Assembly (NCBI GenBank): GCA_015063805.1
Contig: SVTK01000001.1
Span: 62,001-126,000, forward strand
Length of the DNA stretch: 64,000 nucleotides
Direction of reading: 5' to 3'
Source of the DNA: Oscillospiraceae bacterium
GTDB lineage: Bacteria; Bacillota; Clostridia; Oscillospirales; CAG-272
Shown here: positions 34,858 to 44,048 of the stretch, one piece after another
How the letters are laid out: each line of letters begins with the position of its first letter
Position numbering within the stretch: the stretch's first letter is position 1
Translations under genes and position numbers: made by a program
The notes under the pieces: generated by a model
What the model was told of the DNA's origin: nothing
What the model saw: only the letters and a program-made list of their open reading frames with translations
Databases searched by the model: none

Positions 34858-35340
34858 GGAAGATAACCTCTGCTTCTCTGTTGCGAAAATTTCCGGGAAA
34901 GGTTGGATCTGCCTCTATTATACACCCAAAGACGGCATTTTGTAAAGCCTTGCGGCAAAATTCGGCAGAAGAGAAGATGCTGCGCTCGGCGCCGATGCCG
35001 CGGAGGACAAAAATCCGCAAGGTGAAGCCGGGGCAGAGATAAGTCGGCGCAGCGGGGCATATTCTGTGTTTGAGGGGCAGGAGAAAAATGAACAAAATTT
35101 GTAAAATCTATTGCTTTTTTGTCGACTGCATGGTTTAATACTTGTGATATCAAGATAAATCTTATCTTTTTATCCCAAAAAGTCAGGTGGAATCGATGTT
35201 TGTTCTGCGGGCTTCACCGCGGACTTTCGACAACCTGCACAAGATTGTGCGGGGATGTTCCTGCCTGTTTCCGTTTTTTTTGTGCATCCTGTTGGATGCC
35301 CTTGATTTACCCCTCTGCGGAAAAGGAGGTTGTGTTACCC
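34858..35340. other. Regulatory gap between MATE gene and type VII-like locus
   Basis: 483 bases without a convincing gene. The left part holds the MATE promoter and leader region on the minus strand; the right part holds the candidate promoter at 35111 and a small inverted repeat AAGATAA-ATC-TTATCTT (35153-35169) that could be an operator. A frame open from 35119 runs into the regulator gene but lacks a ribosome site and has an odd composition. Confidence 0.5.
35111..35139 (+). promoter_or_regulatory. Candidate promoter of the type VII-like locus
   Basis: TTGCTT, 17 bases, TTTAAT with TGG before the -10. An inverted repeat AAGATAA/TTATCTT follows at 35153-35169, a possible site for the XRE regulator. 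Confidence 0.42.
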
Positions 35341-35709
35341 ATGGTGGTATTATCCAAAAGTGAAAAACGGGTGATTTGCATTGAATTTGCCCATCATCTG
35401 CCCAAAATTCGTGATCTGCTTCATTTGACTCAACGGGAGTTTGGTGCCGTGTGCGGCATTTCGGTGGACCGCCTGTCACGGATCGAAAACGAGCACGCAG
35501 TGATGACCTGGTGCCAGCTGACGTCCATTCTCATGATATGCATGATGAATCTGGACACCAAGGAATATCTCTTTGCCAACCGAGTCCTGCCCATTGATCT
35601 GTTCCGCTACTTCCAGCAGAAGGACGCGAACATTCCGCCTCTGCTCAACATTTGCGTCAGCGAAGAAACTGCAAATCAATATATATATCAAAACAAGGAG
35701 ATGATTTGA
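35341..35709 (+). CDS. XRE-family (Cro/C1-type) DNA-binding regulator
   Basis: 122-residue regulator. Helix-turn-helix at about residues 16-70: IRDLLHLTQREFGAVCGISVD, with RLSRIENEHAVMTWCQL as recognition and following helices, typical XRE layout. AAGGAGG lies 11 bases before ATG 35341, which is a better start than anything upstream. The stop is one base before the ATG of the SPFH gene, so it is coupled to the type VII-like locus and probably controls it. The C-terminal 45 residues (FANRVLPIDLFRYFQQKD) are unrecognised and may sense a signal or dimerise. Confidence 0.8.
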   Translation: MVVLSKSEKRVICIEFAHHLPKIRDLLHLTQREFGAVCGISVDRLSRIENEHAVMTWCQLTSILMICMMNLDTKEYLFANRVLPIDLFRYFQQKDANIPPLLNICVSEETANQYIYQNKEMI

Positions 35710-35710
35710 C

Positions 35711-36847
35711 ATGGCATTAATTGATCGGATTAAATACGACGGCTATGAGGACGGCAGTCCGTGGCTAATCCACAAGTATCCCGGTGAGGAGTTTGTTCTG
35801 GGTTCCCAGTTGATCGTCAACCAGGGACAGGAGGCCCTTTTCTTCAAGGGCGGAAAAGCGTTGGATCTCTTTGCCGCAGGTGCCCACACCCTTGTCAGCG
35901 GAAACCTGCCTCTGCTCAATAAGCTGGTCAACCTGCCCTTTGGCGGCAAGACCCCCTTCACGGCAGAAATTTACTATGTAAACAAGACCTCCCGCCTGGA
36001 TATGAACTGGGGCACCGCCAACCCCTTCCAGCTGGAGGATCCCAAGTATGGACTGATCCTCTCCATCCGCAGCCACGGTAAGTACGGCCTGCGCATTGTG
36101 GATTCGAGAATGTTTGTCTCCGAGCTGGTGGGCGCCATCCCCAGCGGCTCTACTGTGAATTATCCCTTCGTGGCCAGCTACTTCAGCGGCTTGCTTACCT
36201 CCTGCATCAAGACCGTGATCTCGGCTTTCATGATCAAGCAGAAGATCTCCTTCCTGGAGGTGACGGCCTACCTGCAGGATCTCTCCCGTGAGTGCCAGGA
36301 GCAGGTGGAGAAGGAATTTGCCCGCTTTGGCGTGGAAATCGTCAACTTCTTTATCGAGTCCATTACGCCTCCCAAGGAAGAATTCGAGAAGCTGCGTACC
36401 TACAAGGAGGAGCTGGCAATGGGTGCCGACTTCTACCGTCAGAGAAGAAGCTTCGACGTGATGGATGCCATGGCACAGAATTCCGCCAGCGGCGGCATGG
36501 CCAACGCCGGCATGGGCCTGGGCATGGGCCTGGGTATGGCGCCCATGGCCAAGGAGCTCTTCGGCGGTGTGGCGGGTAATGTCAATCCCGGCCAGGCTGC
36601 AGCACCCGCATCCGGGGCGGTCTGCCCTGCCTGCGGTGCCAAGAACCCCGACGGTCAGAAGTTCTGCGGCGAGTGCGGCGCGGCCATGGTGGTGGGGATT
36701 GTTTGCCCCTCCTGCGGCAAGGTCAATCCCGAAGGACAGAAGTTCTGCGGCGACTGCGGTGCCAAGCTGGCCAAAAAGTGCCCCTCCTGCGGCAAGGATA
36801 ACGATCTGAGCCAAAAATTCTGCGGCGACTGCGGAACCAAGCTGTAA
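35711..36847 (+). CDS. SPFH-domain protein with three C-terminal zinc ribbons
   Basis: 378-residue cytoplasmic or membrane-associated scaffold. Residues about 15-245 are an SPFH (stomatin/flotillin-like) domain of the YdjI type (IHKYPGEEFVLGSQLIVNQG, FFKGGKALDLFAAGAHTL), followed by a Gly/Met-rich hinge (GMGLGMGLGMAPM). Three double-Cys zinc ribbons follow: CPACGAKN...CGECG, CPSCGKVN...CGDCG and CPSCGKDN...CGDCG. AAGGAGATG lies before the ATG. It is first structural gene of the type VII-like locus. SPFH proteins form large membrane rings or patches; a role in gathering the secretion motor or its zinc-ribbon/TPR partner (48756-49352) is inference. Confidence 0.85.
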   Translation: MALIDRIKYDGYEDGSPWLIHKYPGEEFVLGSQLIVNQGQEALFFKGGKALDLFAAGAHTLVSGNLPLLNKLVNLPFGGKTPFTAEIYYVNKTSRLDMNWGTANPFQLEDPKYGLILSIRSHGKYGLRIVDSRMFVSELVGAIPSGSTVNYPFVASYFSGLLTSCIKTVISAFMIKQKISFLEVTAYLQDLSRECQEQVEKEFARFGVEIVNFFIESITPPKEEFEKLRTYKEELAMGADFYRQRRSFDVMDAMAQNSASGGMANAGMGLGMGLGMAPMAKELFGGVAGNVNPGQAAAPASGAVCPACGAKNPDGQKFCGECGAAMVVGIVCPSCGKVNPEGQKFCGDCGAKLAKKCPSCGKDNDLSQKFCGDCGTKL

Positions 36848-36925
36848 GCCGAACGCTGTACACCGACCAAAATTTTCGTGAGATGAAGGGAAGCTTTCGC
36901 CCACGCGGAAGCCGGGGTGCCTGTT

Positions 36926-39900
36926 ATGAATCACCTTTTTGTGACGCTGTTCATCAATGACCGGGTTTGCCGGTATAAGGTGGACGAACTGATTCAGAAT
37001 TCCCTTAACGGCTACGTCAGCGAGAGCCTGGTGTTCAAAAATCACAATATTTATCTTCCTATTCAGATCCAGGGAGACGGCTACTACTTGCAGAGTAAGT
37101 CCCCCGATTGGACCTGTCGGTGCGACAGTCGGGAGATCACGTCTAAGTGCCTGCAGCACGGGGACTATCTGATTTTCTCCCGGGGCAACGTGTCCTACGC
37201 GGCACTGATCACCGACTATGCCTCCATCGGCCTGTCCTGCCGGGCGTATGCTCTGCCCGCGGGGAATGTTTTCTTTGGCCGCTCGGAGGAGATGCACATT
37301 CTGTTGGATTTGAACACCAACATCTCCCGCAAATGCGCCGCTATCCGCGCTGACGGAACAGGCGCGCATTACCTGGAGGATTTGTCGGGGAAAACCGGGA
37401 TTTATGTCAACGACCGTCGGATAAACTCCCATCGCCTGGAGGCGGGAGACCGGATCTTCATCATGGGCACCACGGTGGTGTATTTTCCCACCATGCTGGT
37501 TTTGCCCGCGGCGGTGAAGGTGCAGGGACTTGCCCCCGTGGAGGCTTTTGATGTGATGGCTCCCGCAGAGAGAGAGGATGCACAGCCTTACGTGCGCACC
37601 CCCCGTATCATCAAATCCAAGGAGGAGGGAAAGATCGTCATTGATCCGCCTCCCGCACCTCATAAATCTAAGGAATTGCCCTTTATTCTTACCGCCGGTC
37701 CTTCCATGACCATGTCGCTGGCCATGCTGGCCAGCCTTGGGGTGACCATTTCCAACGCCTTGAAGGGGGGGGGATTTTCTTCCCTGATCACCAGTGGTGT
37801 CATGGCGGTGAGTATGCTGCTGGGCGCGCTGTTCTGGCCCACCCTGCTTCGCCGCTACAACAAGCGGCAGGAGGAGGCCAACGAGGCCTACCGCAGAAAA
37901 AAATACTCCGCTTATTTGGCTGAAAAAGAAGAGGAGATCCGCCGCAAGTACGATCGGAGCGTGCGGGTCCTCAACGAAAACCTCATGCCTGACCCCGGAA
38001 TGCTGGCGCAGTTCCTCCGCGAGAAGAGCAGACGGCTCTGGGAACGGGTGCCGGGGGACGAGGATTTCCTGATGGTCCGCCTTGGCCTGGGCGAGCTGGA
38101 CTTTGATGTGGAGATCCAGGCGCCTGCCAAGGGCTTTACCCTGGAGGAAGACCCCATGATTGACGAGGCGGTTGCCCTTAAAGAACGCTATGCCAAGCTT
38201 CGCGGTGTGCCCATTCCCCTGTCCCTGCGGGATAAGCGGGTGGTTGGCGTGGTGGGGGACACCGCATCGGTGGCTGAGGTGATTATCACCAACCTCATCG
38301 CCCTTCACTCCTCCGACGAAGTCAAACTGGTGCTGGTGTATAATGTCGCCGAGGGACGGAGCATAGCCTGGGCTAACGATCTGCCCCATGTGTGGAGCGG
38401 CGACCGCGCTCACCGCTATGTTGCCACCAACCGGGAAGAGGCCAAGACCCTCTTTGCCAGCCTGGATGAGGAGATTCAGAGCCGCGAGGCGGTATTGAGC
38501 AAAGGTGACCCCCGCATCCCCGCTTATGTGGTGCTGGTGATGGATGAAACCTTGGTGGAGGATATCCCCTTCCGCCGCTATCTCATCAATCCCAACAATA
38601 CCGTAGGGGTGTCCACCGTCTTCTTCGGCCGCCGCTTCAACCACATTCCCAAGGAATGCGTGGCTATCATCCAGAAGGACGAGGATATCTGCGGGATCTA
38701 CGTCAAAAACGAAAACAATAACCGATTTATTACCTATACCTCCGATAGCGCTGCCGGCCTGGCAGAGGAGATCGCCGCGGGGATCAACCGCATTCCCGTG
38801 AAGCAGGAAAAGGGCAAGGCCAGCGTGCCGGACCGAGTCACTTTCCTGGATATGTACCGGGTGGGCAATGTGGATGCCCTGGAGATCACCAACCACTGGG
38901 GAACCAATTCCTCGGACAAGAGCCTGGCGGCTCCCATCGGCCTCAAGGCAGGCGGAGAGATCTTCAGCCTGGATATTCACGAGAAATATCACGGTTGTCA
39001 CGGCCTGGTGGCAGGTACCACCGGTTCGGGTAAGAGTGAATTCCTGCAGGCCTACATCCTGTCCATGATGGTCAATTACAGCCCCAACGAGGTCGCCTTT
39101 GTGCTGGTGGACTTCAAAGGCGGGGACATGGCAAGACCTTTCCTCAAGTCCCCCCACCTGGCCGCCACCATCTCCAACCTGTCGGGGAATACCCTGCGTC
39201 GCGCCCTGGTGTCCCTTGAGGCCGAGGTGAAGAGCCGTCAGAATCTCTTTAACCGCTCGGCGGAGCAGCTGGGTGTGGATAAGATTGATATCAACTCCTA
39301 TCATAAGCATTTTAAGGATAAGAAGCTGAAGCAACCCCTGCCGCACTTGATCATTGTCATCGACGAGTTCGCCCAGCTCAAGTCCCAGCATCCCGAGTTT
39401 ATGGCTAAGCTGGTGGACATCGCACAGGTCGGCCGAAGCTTGGGTATTCACCTCATCCTTGCCACCCAGCGGCCCAGCGGCGTGGTAGACCCCCAGATCT
39501 GGAGCAACTCCAAATTCAAGGTCTGCCTGAAGGTACTGGATAAGCAGGACAGCATGGATATGATCAATCATCCCGAAGCGGCCCTGATCAAACAGCCCGG
39601 CCGCGCCTATGTGCAGGTGGGCTACGACGAGATTTTCGAGCAGATCCAGTCGGGCTATAGCGGTGCTGACTACGTGGCACAGGCCGCGTACGTCGATGAA
39701 GAAAGCGTTTCGGTGAATCTGGTAAACTGGCCCGCCGAGAAGATCCGCACCGCCAAGCGGCAGACCGCCGAGCAAAAGGGCGGTCGGACTCAACTGGAGG
39801 AAACGGTGGCCATCATCGCTGCCAACGGCGAGTCCATGGGCCTGCGGGTAAGACAGCTTTGGCTGCCGCCCCTGCCCACTGAGATTCGACTGGAAGACTG

Positions 39901-41470
39901 CACCGGGGACGACTTCGTCTTTTCCCCCGACCGCTGGGATACCGCCGATTACGGCGAGATCATCTGTGGTACGGTGGACCTGCCCGAGCGGCAGGAGCAG
40001 AGGCCCTACGCCGTGGATTTCCTGCAGCGGGGCCACCTGGCGATTTACGGCTCCTCCGGTGTGGGCAAGAGTACTCTGGTGCAGACCCTGGTCTTCTCCC
40101 TGACAATGCGCTATTCCCCCGAGATGTTCCACCTCTTTGTGCTTGACTTCGACGGAAGCAGCCTGGCGGGACTTACTGCCATGCCCCACTGCGCCGGCTA
40201 TGCGGCGGAGGGGGACGATGCCGGCGTGGAGAATCTCCTCCGAACCCTGCAGGAGATCATCAATACCCGCCGTGAGCTGTTTGCCCGTCACCATTGCGCA
40301 AACTATACGTCATACTTGAGCGGTACCGGAGAAAAGCTGCCCATGATCCTCCTTGTGCTGGACAATTATGCAGCCTTCCGGGAAAAGATGTACCGCAGCG
40401 AGGATATGCTGGTACAGCTGGTATCCGCGGCTCGTTCCTGCGGCATCTTCCTTGTGGTCACCGGCAACAGCAAGGGCGCGATTTACTACAAGATCACCGA
40501 GCAGATCGCCGAGAAGATCGTGCTGAACATGAACGATTCCGGGGCATATCGGGATATTCTCAACCTGCCCACTCCCATCCTGCCCGAACAGAACCGGGGC
40601 CGCGCTCTGGCCGTGGTAGAGGGCCGCTCGGCCGAGCTTCAGCTGGCCGTACCCTTCGATGTGGCCAACGAATCGGCCCGTATGGGCCGGATCCGGCAGA
40701 TTTATGGAGAAATGGCAGCCTGTACCGAGCAAGTGAGCTACGGCTTCGCCCCCGGCAAGGCTGAGGAGCCTGCACCTGTATCTGCCGAAGTTACCGCGAT
40801 GCATATTTCCGAGATGGAGAACCCCGATCCTGTGACCGATACCCCCGAAACCCTTATCTTGGGCTGTGCCGTCAGAAGCGGTGAGCTCTATGGCTTCCCC
40901 CTGACGGCGGGCAGCCGGGTGTTTGTGAGCACCGGTGGGGATGATACCATTGCACCGGCGGTGATCAACCGTCTGGCTGAAAAGTTCGGCGGGCGAATCT
41001 GCCTGGTGACGTCGGGTGACACTTGCAGTTATGTTGACGCGGTGGAACCGGTGGAGGATTTGGATGCCTACGTGGCTGAACTGACCGATGCCATGGCAGT
41101 GGGCGTGCCTGTTCCGCTGACGGTGATCTCGGGCTTCGCTGACTTCTACGACCGCATCTCGGACGAGGCTCTGGAGCAGTTCGAGCGACTGCTGGCGGGA
41201 GAAAATGCTCCCGTTGTTGTGACCTTTGACGGTATGGATCGACTGATTGACTACCGGGATACCGGGCTGTATGTCCGCCTGGTGCGTACACCTCGGGGGA
41301 TGATCGTCCGCGGCGGTATTGACGACACCCTGGCTGCGGCTATCACCGACGAAATCTACGCAATTCCCTGCCGCTATCGGGAGAAGGCCCTGCCTTCGGG
41401 TCAGGCAATCCTCTACGATGGCGCGAAGATGACCTATATCGCCGTGGAAGGGGGAGAGAACCGTGGTTGA
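36926..41470 (+). CDS. essC: Type VII secretion FtsK/SpoIIIE-like motor ATPase with FHA domain
   Basis: Membrane motor that selects and drives WXG100 substrates. Order: N-terminal beta domain (1-110); FHA domain about 112-195 (VFFGRSEEMHILLD, NTNISRKCA, GIYVNDRRI); two membrane helices about 255-305; coiled linker (RRYNKRQEEANEAYRRK); then FtsK/SpoIIIE ATPase domains. ATPase 1 has Walker A GTTGSGKSE (about 697) and Walker B LIIVIDEF (about 808). ATPase 2 has GSSGVGKST (about 1043) and FVLDFDGSS. The third domain is degenerate (FVSTGGDDT). 1514 residues matches EssC. The start is ATG 36926 with GGGGTG upstream; GTG 36917 is possible. It overlaps the EsaB-like gene by 8 bases. Confidence 0.93.
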   Translation: MNHLFVTLFINDRVCRYKVDELIQNSLNGYVSESLVFKNHNIYLPIQIQGDGYYLQSKSPDWTCRCDSREITSKCLQHGDYLIFSRGNVSYAALITDYASIGLSCRAYALPAGNVFFGRSEEMHILLDLNTNISRKCAAIRADGTGAHYLEDLSGKTGIYVNDRRINSHRLEAGDRIFIMGTTVVYFPTMLVLPAAVKVQGLAPVEAFDVMAPAEREDAQPYVRTPRIIKSKEEGKIVIDPPPAPHKSKELPFILTAGPSMTMSLAMLASLGVTISNALKGGGFSSLITSGVMAVSMLLGALFWPTLLRRYNKRQEEANEAYRRKKYSAYLAEKEEEIRRKYDRSVRVLNENLMPDPGMLAQFLREKSRRLWERVPGDEDFLMVRLGLGELDFDVEIQAPAKGFTLEEDPMIDEAVALKERYAKLRGVPIPLSLRDKRVVGVVGDTASVAEVIITNLIALHSSDEVKLVLVYNVAEGRSIAWANDLPHVWSGDRAHRYVATNREEAKTLFASLDEEIQSREAVLSKGDPRIPAYVVLVMDETLVEDIPFRRYLINPNNTVGVSTVFFGRRFNHIPKECVAIIQKDEDICGIYVKNENNNRFITYTSDSAAGLAEEIAAGINRIPVKQEKGKASVPDRVTFLDMYRVGNVDALEITNHWGTNSSDKSLAAPIGLKAGGEIFSLDIHEKYHGCHGLVAGTTGSGKSEFLQAYILSMMVNYSPNEVAFVLVDFKGGDMARPFLKSPHLAATISNLSGNTLRRALVSLEAEVKSRQNLFNRSAEQLGVDKIDINSYHKHFKDKKLKQPLPHLIIVIDEFAQLKSQHPEFMAKLVDIAQVGRSLGIHLILATQRPSGVVDPQIWSNSKFKVCLKVLDKQDSMDMINHPEAALIKQPGRAYVQVGYDEIFEQIQSGYSGADYVAQAAYVDEESVSVNLVNWPAEKIRTAKRQTAEQKGGRTQLEETVAIIAANGESMGLRVRQLWLPPLPTEIRLEDCTGDDFVFSPDRWDTADYGEIICGTVDLPERQEQRPYAVDFLQRGHLAIYGSSGVGKSTLVQTLVFSLTMRYSPEMFHLFVLDFDGSSLAGLTAMPHCAGYAAEGDDAGVENLLRTLQEIINTRRELFARHHCANYTSYLSGTGEKLPMILLVLDNYAAFREKMYRSEDMLVQLVSAARSCGIFLVVTGNSKGAIYYKITEQIAEKIVLNMNDSGAYRDILNLPTPILPEQNRGRALAVVEGRSAELQLAVPFDVANESARMGRIRQIYGEMAACTEQVSYGFAPGKAEEPAPVSAEVTAMHISEMENPDPVTDTPETLILGCAVRSGELYGFPLTAGSRVFVSTGGDDTIAPAVINRLAEKFGGRICLVTSGDTCSYVDAVEPVEDLDAYVAELTDAMAVGVPVPLTVISGFADFYDRISDEALEQFERLLAGENAPVVVTFDGMDRLIDYRDTGLYVRLVRTPRGMIVRGGIDDTLAAAITDEIYAIPCRYREKALPSGQAILYDGAKMTYIAVEGGENRG

Positions 41471-41720
41471 GAAAATCTCGCTGAATGTAGTGGTGCCTTC
41501 TCTGAACCTTGAGCACAATTTCCTCATCCCCGCCGAGATGAATGTCGAGGGCGCAGCGGCTCTGATCCTGCGTGCTTTGATGGAGGAATATCCCGGCGTG
41601 GGACAGCGTGCTGCCGCGGGAGCTCACTTGATGCAGATGTCCACAGGCAAGCTGCTCAATTCCGGCTGCAATTTCCGCCAGCTGGGCATCGCCCAGGGAG
41701 AGAAACTACTGTTGATGTAA
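41463..41720 (+). CDS. esaB: EsaB/YukD-like ubiquitin-fold protein of type VII secretion
   Basis: 85-residue beta-grasp protein. The strand pattern ISLNVVVPSLNLEHNFLIPA, the helix LILRALMEEYPGV and the end NFRQLGIAQGEKLLLM match the EsaB/YukD family, a small cytoplasmic regulator or accessory of type VII secretion in Bacillota. The start is GTG at 41463, with AAGGGGGAG upstream, overlapping the essC stop; no ATG is available. Coupling to essC and to the WXG100 genes supports the call. Confidence 0.85.
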   Translation: MVEKISLNVVVPSLNLEHNFLIPAEMNVEGAAALILRALMEEYPGVGQRAAAGAHLMQMSTGKLLNSGCNFRQLGIAQGEKLLLM

Positions 41721-41734
41721 AGGAAGTGATGCCG

Positions 41735-42037
41735 ATGGCAGAATTCAGAATTAATTACGAAAAGGTTGTGGAACAGGCCAACGAGATAAGTGATCTGGCA
41801 CGGGATCTAAGTGATCGGATTGCGGCCATGGATGACCTGCTGAGCCGGGTCAAGAGTGAATGGCACGGCCCCGCATCCGAAGCTTATCAGAAACAGCTGA
41901 TCATGCTCATCGCTGACATGAAGGCTACCAAGTACAACATGTCCAGCGTGTCTACCACCATCAAAAACGTTGCCGATCGCATCCAGCGTGAGGACGAACG
42001 GCTGGCCGAGCAGGCCAACAGCGCATTACCCACCTGA
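41735..42037 (+). CDS. WXG100-family protein 1
   Basis: 100-residue helical hairpin protein of the ESAT-6/WXG100 family. The central W-x-G turn is in VKSEWHGPASEAYQK (about residue 47), with two amphipathic helices either side. The start is ATG 41735, 8 bases after AAAGGAAG; closer in-frame starts are too near the ribosome site. Such proteins are exported as dimers by EssC-type motors. Three WXG100 genes in a row suggest a heterodimer plus a third partner, or separate substrates. No secretion signal YxxxD/E is obvious at its C-terminus. Confidence 0.87.
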   Translation: MAEFRINYEKVVEQANEISDLARDLSDRIAAMDDLLSRVKSEWHGPASEAYQKQLIMLIADMKATKYNMSSVSTTIKNVADRIQREDERLAEQANSALPT

Positions 42038-42081
42038 AATCAATTCGGGAAACCGATAAATAAAGAAAGGAATTCACGATT

Positions 42082-42393
42082 ATGGCAAACGAATGGGCAG
42101 TAACAACAGAGAGATTGGTTTCCTCCGCAGGCGTGATTGAGGAGAAAACCGCTAAGTATAACGCAGAGTGGGCAAAGCTCTATACCGAGCTGCAGAGCCT
42201 TAAGTCCGCCCAGTGGAAGGGCGTTGCCAGCGATACCTTTAACTCCAAACTGGAGGGCTACCGTAACGATTTTGAGGAGATGTCGAAGATTCTTCTCAAC
42301 TATGCTGCATACCTGAAGTCGGCGGCTGACAACTATGTCAAGACCGAGGAAGCACTCAAAGATGCTGCAGGTAACCTGCACACCGGAATTTAA
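42082..42393 (+). CDS. WXG100-family protein 2
   Basis: 103-residue WXG100 protein; W-x-G in LKSAQWKGVASDTFNSK (about residue 45), flanked by two long helices. The second helix contains YAAYLKSAADNYVKTEEALKD, where YVKTE fits the Y-x-x-x-D/E type VII export signal. AAAGGAA lies before the ATG. It is 44 bases after WXG100 protein 1 and 14 before protein 3. The three are clearly diverged from each other, so they likely have different partners. Confidence 0.88.
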   Translation: MANEWAVTTERLVSSAGVIEEKTAKYNAEWAKLYTELQSLKSAQWKGVASDTFNSKLEGYRNDFEEMSKILLNYAAYLKSAADNYVKTEEALKDAAGNLHTGI

Positions 42394-42407
42394 GGAGGAA
42401 AAGAAGT

Positions 42408-42707
42408 ATGGCAACCATTAAAATAAATTCTACCGTGATGCGTGATAAGGCCAGTTCCTTTAAGACTGTGGCTAATTCCATCAAGACCTTTACTGCCGAG
42501 ATGACCACCGAGATTGAGAGCCTGAAGTCGGTTTGGGAAGGCGAAGCCGGTGAGACCACCGTCAACAAGTTCAAGGGCCTGGCAGATAACTTCGAAGAGA
42601 TCTATACCACCATCAACAGTTATGCTAACTTCCTCGAGGAAGCTGCCGCTGCTTACGATAACGTGGAAAATGCTAACGTACAGGGTGCACAGGGTCAGCA
42701 GAGCTGA
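42408..42707 (+). CDS. WXG100-family protein 3
   Basis: 99-residue WXG100 protein; W-x-G in LKSVWEGEAGETTVNK (about residue 44). The C-terminal helix has YANFLEEAAAAYDNVENA, where YDNVE fits the Y-x-x-x-D/E export signal. GGAGGAAAAG precedes the ATG. It directly precedes the larger WXG/LXG-like protein, its likely co-exported partner. Confidence 0.88.
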   Translation: MATIKINSTVMRDKASSFKTVANSIKTFTAEMTTEIESLKSVWEGEAGETTVNKFKGLADNFEEIYTTINSYANFLEEAAAAYDNVENANVQGAQGQQS

Positions 42708-42752
42708 CGCGCTTGATCAAAAGAACAATGCAAGGGGATGGGAGGAGATAGT

Positions 42753-44045
42753 TTGCCTTACATCAAAGTAAATATCGCAAAGATCAAAAACTATTCTTCT
42801 GAAATCGCGTCATTCTCCGCCCGTGTCCGCTCGATTAAGGAAGACTTCAACTACTACGCCGGGCGACTGGATTGGGATGTCAAATCCTCCTCCAACATCA
42901 ACAACCGAATCAATGCCATCTCCCGAGAGCTGGAAACCGAGTTGGATACCTGTAATAAAATGCAGTCCTTCCTTCTCGCCGCTGCCGGAATGTACGATGA
43001 GCTGGAGGGTAATCGCAGTTCTGTGTCCGAGTTTGCTGCCAGCCATGCCATCGGCGGAAACGGTGTAGGCGGAGGCTTTGGAGGCGGCGGTCATATGCGA
43101 TCCCGCGGAGAGAGTGGCTTTTCGGCTGATGGGACGGAGCCGCTTACGACCGGTTCTGTACCTTCTTCGGGAAACGATGATAATCTGTCGTGGGTGGATC
43201 GACTCAAATTTGGGCTGAGTGCCGCCGGCTTTGGCATAGGCGCATACGAATATGTGTCGGATTTGTTCAAAGCGGGTGACCTTGCCAAGAAGGTCACATT
43301 TACCTATAGAAATGGGAAGATGTTCCTAAAAGGCTTTGAACAGGGGCAGGGTTTTGCGGGAAGGTATAATTACTCGACCTGGATTAAAAAAGGAGCCAAT
43401 AATAAAATTGGTATTGGTGTCGGTGCTGAAAAGCTGTTCAACAAACTGGATATTGCCTCCATGGTGATTGATGGCGCCCAAAAGACAGTGGGTATGGGGG
43501 TCAGATTGTACGATACCTGGACTGACGAAGACAAGACCACTGAAAAGAAGATCTGTGATACTGTAGCCAATGTATATTGCACAAGTGCCAGTGTAGCAAT
43601 CAATGTCGGCGGTAAAATCGTAGGTAAGGCTGCATCCGGTGCAGTTGCGGCAGCGTGTTGTGCCATTCCCGTGGTTGGCCCTGTGATTGGTGTTGTAGCC
43701 GGCACGGCAACCGGATTTGTGGTGGATCAGGCCTTTGGCGTGATTGCAGATACCATGACCAGCGAGGCGGTTGTCTCCCGCGTGAGCGATGCAACGGAAA
43801 ATGTAGTCGGTGCTGTGAAGTCCGGGGTGGCCGCTGTTTCCAATGCGGCCAAAGCGATTCATGAAGCAGATACCTTTGGGGAAAAAGCCTTGAAGACCGC
43901 AGAAGCTGTGGGAACCGCGATCGTGGAAACCGGTAAGGTTGCGGTCACGGCAGCATGGGAAGGGCTCAAAACGACTGCAACTGTAGTGGGAGAAACCTTA
44001 AATAATGTCGGAACAGCAATAGGGAATCTATTCAAAGGATGGTAG
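42753..44045 (+). CDS. Putative type VII-secreted protein with WXG-like head and glycine-zipper tail
   Basis: 430-residue protein, start TTG at 42753 because GGGAGGAG sits 7 bases upstream; ATG 42738 would overlap that ribosome site. Residues 1-95 are helical with a WXG-like turn (RLDWDVKSSSNINNRIN), as in LXG/WXG effectors. A Gly-rich linker follows (GGNGVGGGFGGGGHM). The second half has long small-residue hydrophobic stretches (GKAASGAVAAACCAIPVVGP, VIGVVAGTATGFVVDQAFG) typical of glycine zippers, then Ala/Val-rich amphipathic helices. Membrane-disrupting type VII toxins such as TspA have comparable tails; this resemblance is by composition only. The next two genes may encode its immunity or chaperone partners. 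Confidence 0.72.
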   Translation: MPYIKVNIAKIKNYSSEIASFSARVRSIKEDFNYYAGRLDWDVKSSSNINNRINAISRELETELDTCNKMQSFLLAAAGMYDELEGNRSSVSEFAASHAIGGNGVGGGFGGGGHMRSRGESGFSADGTEPLTTGSVPSSGNDDNLSWVDRLKFGLSAAGFGIGAYEYVSDLFKAGDLAKKVTFTYRNGKMFLKGFEQGQGFAGRYNYSTWIKKGANNKIGIGVGAEKLFNKLDIASMVIDGAQKTVGMGVRLYDTWTDEDKTTEKKICDTVANVYCTSASVAINVGGKIVGKAASGAVAAACCAIPVVGPVIGVVAGTATGFVVDQAFGVIADTMTSEAVVSRVSDATENVVGAVKSGVAAVSNAAKAIHEADTFGEKALKTAEAVGTAIVETGKVAVTAAWEGLKTTATVVGETLNNVGTAIGNLFKGW

Positions 44046-44048
44046 TGT

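Noticed and set aside
34858-35340. N-terminal extension of the XRE regulator from ATG 35119
   Set aside because: The extra 74 residues are Cys/Trp-rich and unlike a regulator, overlap the promoter candidate, and the AAGGAGG before ATG 35341 decides the start.
35765-40294. A 1509-codon open frame antisense to the SPFH and essC genes, and a similar 1349-codon frame antisense to carB-dapF (28930-32979)
   Set aside because: These are by-products of GC-rich codon use on the sense strand: they lack ribosome sites, have low-complexity His/Gly/Val-rich content and lie opposite clear genes.
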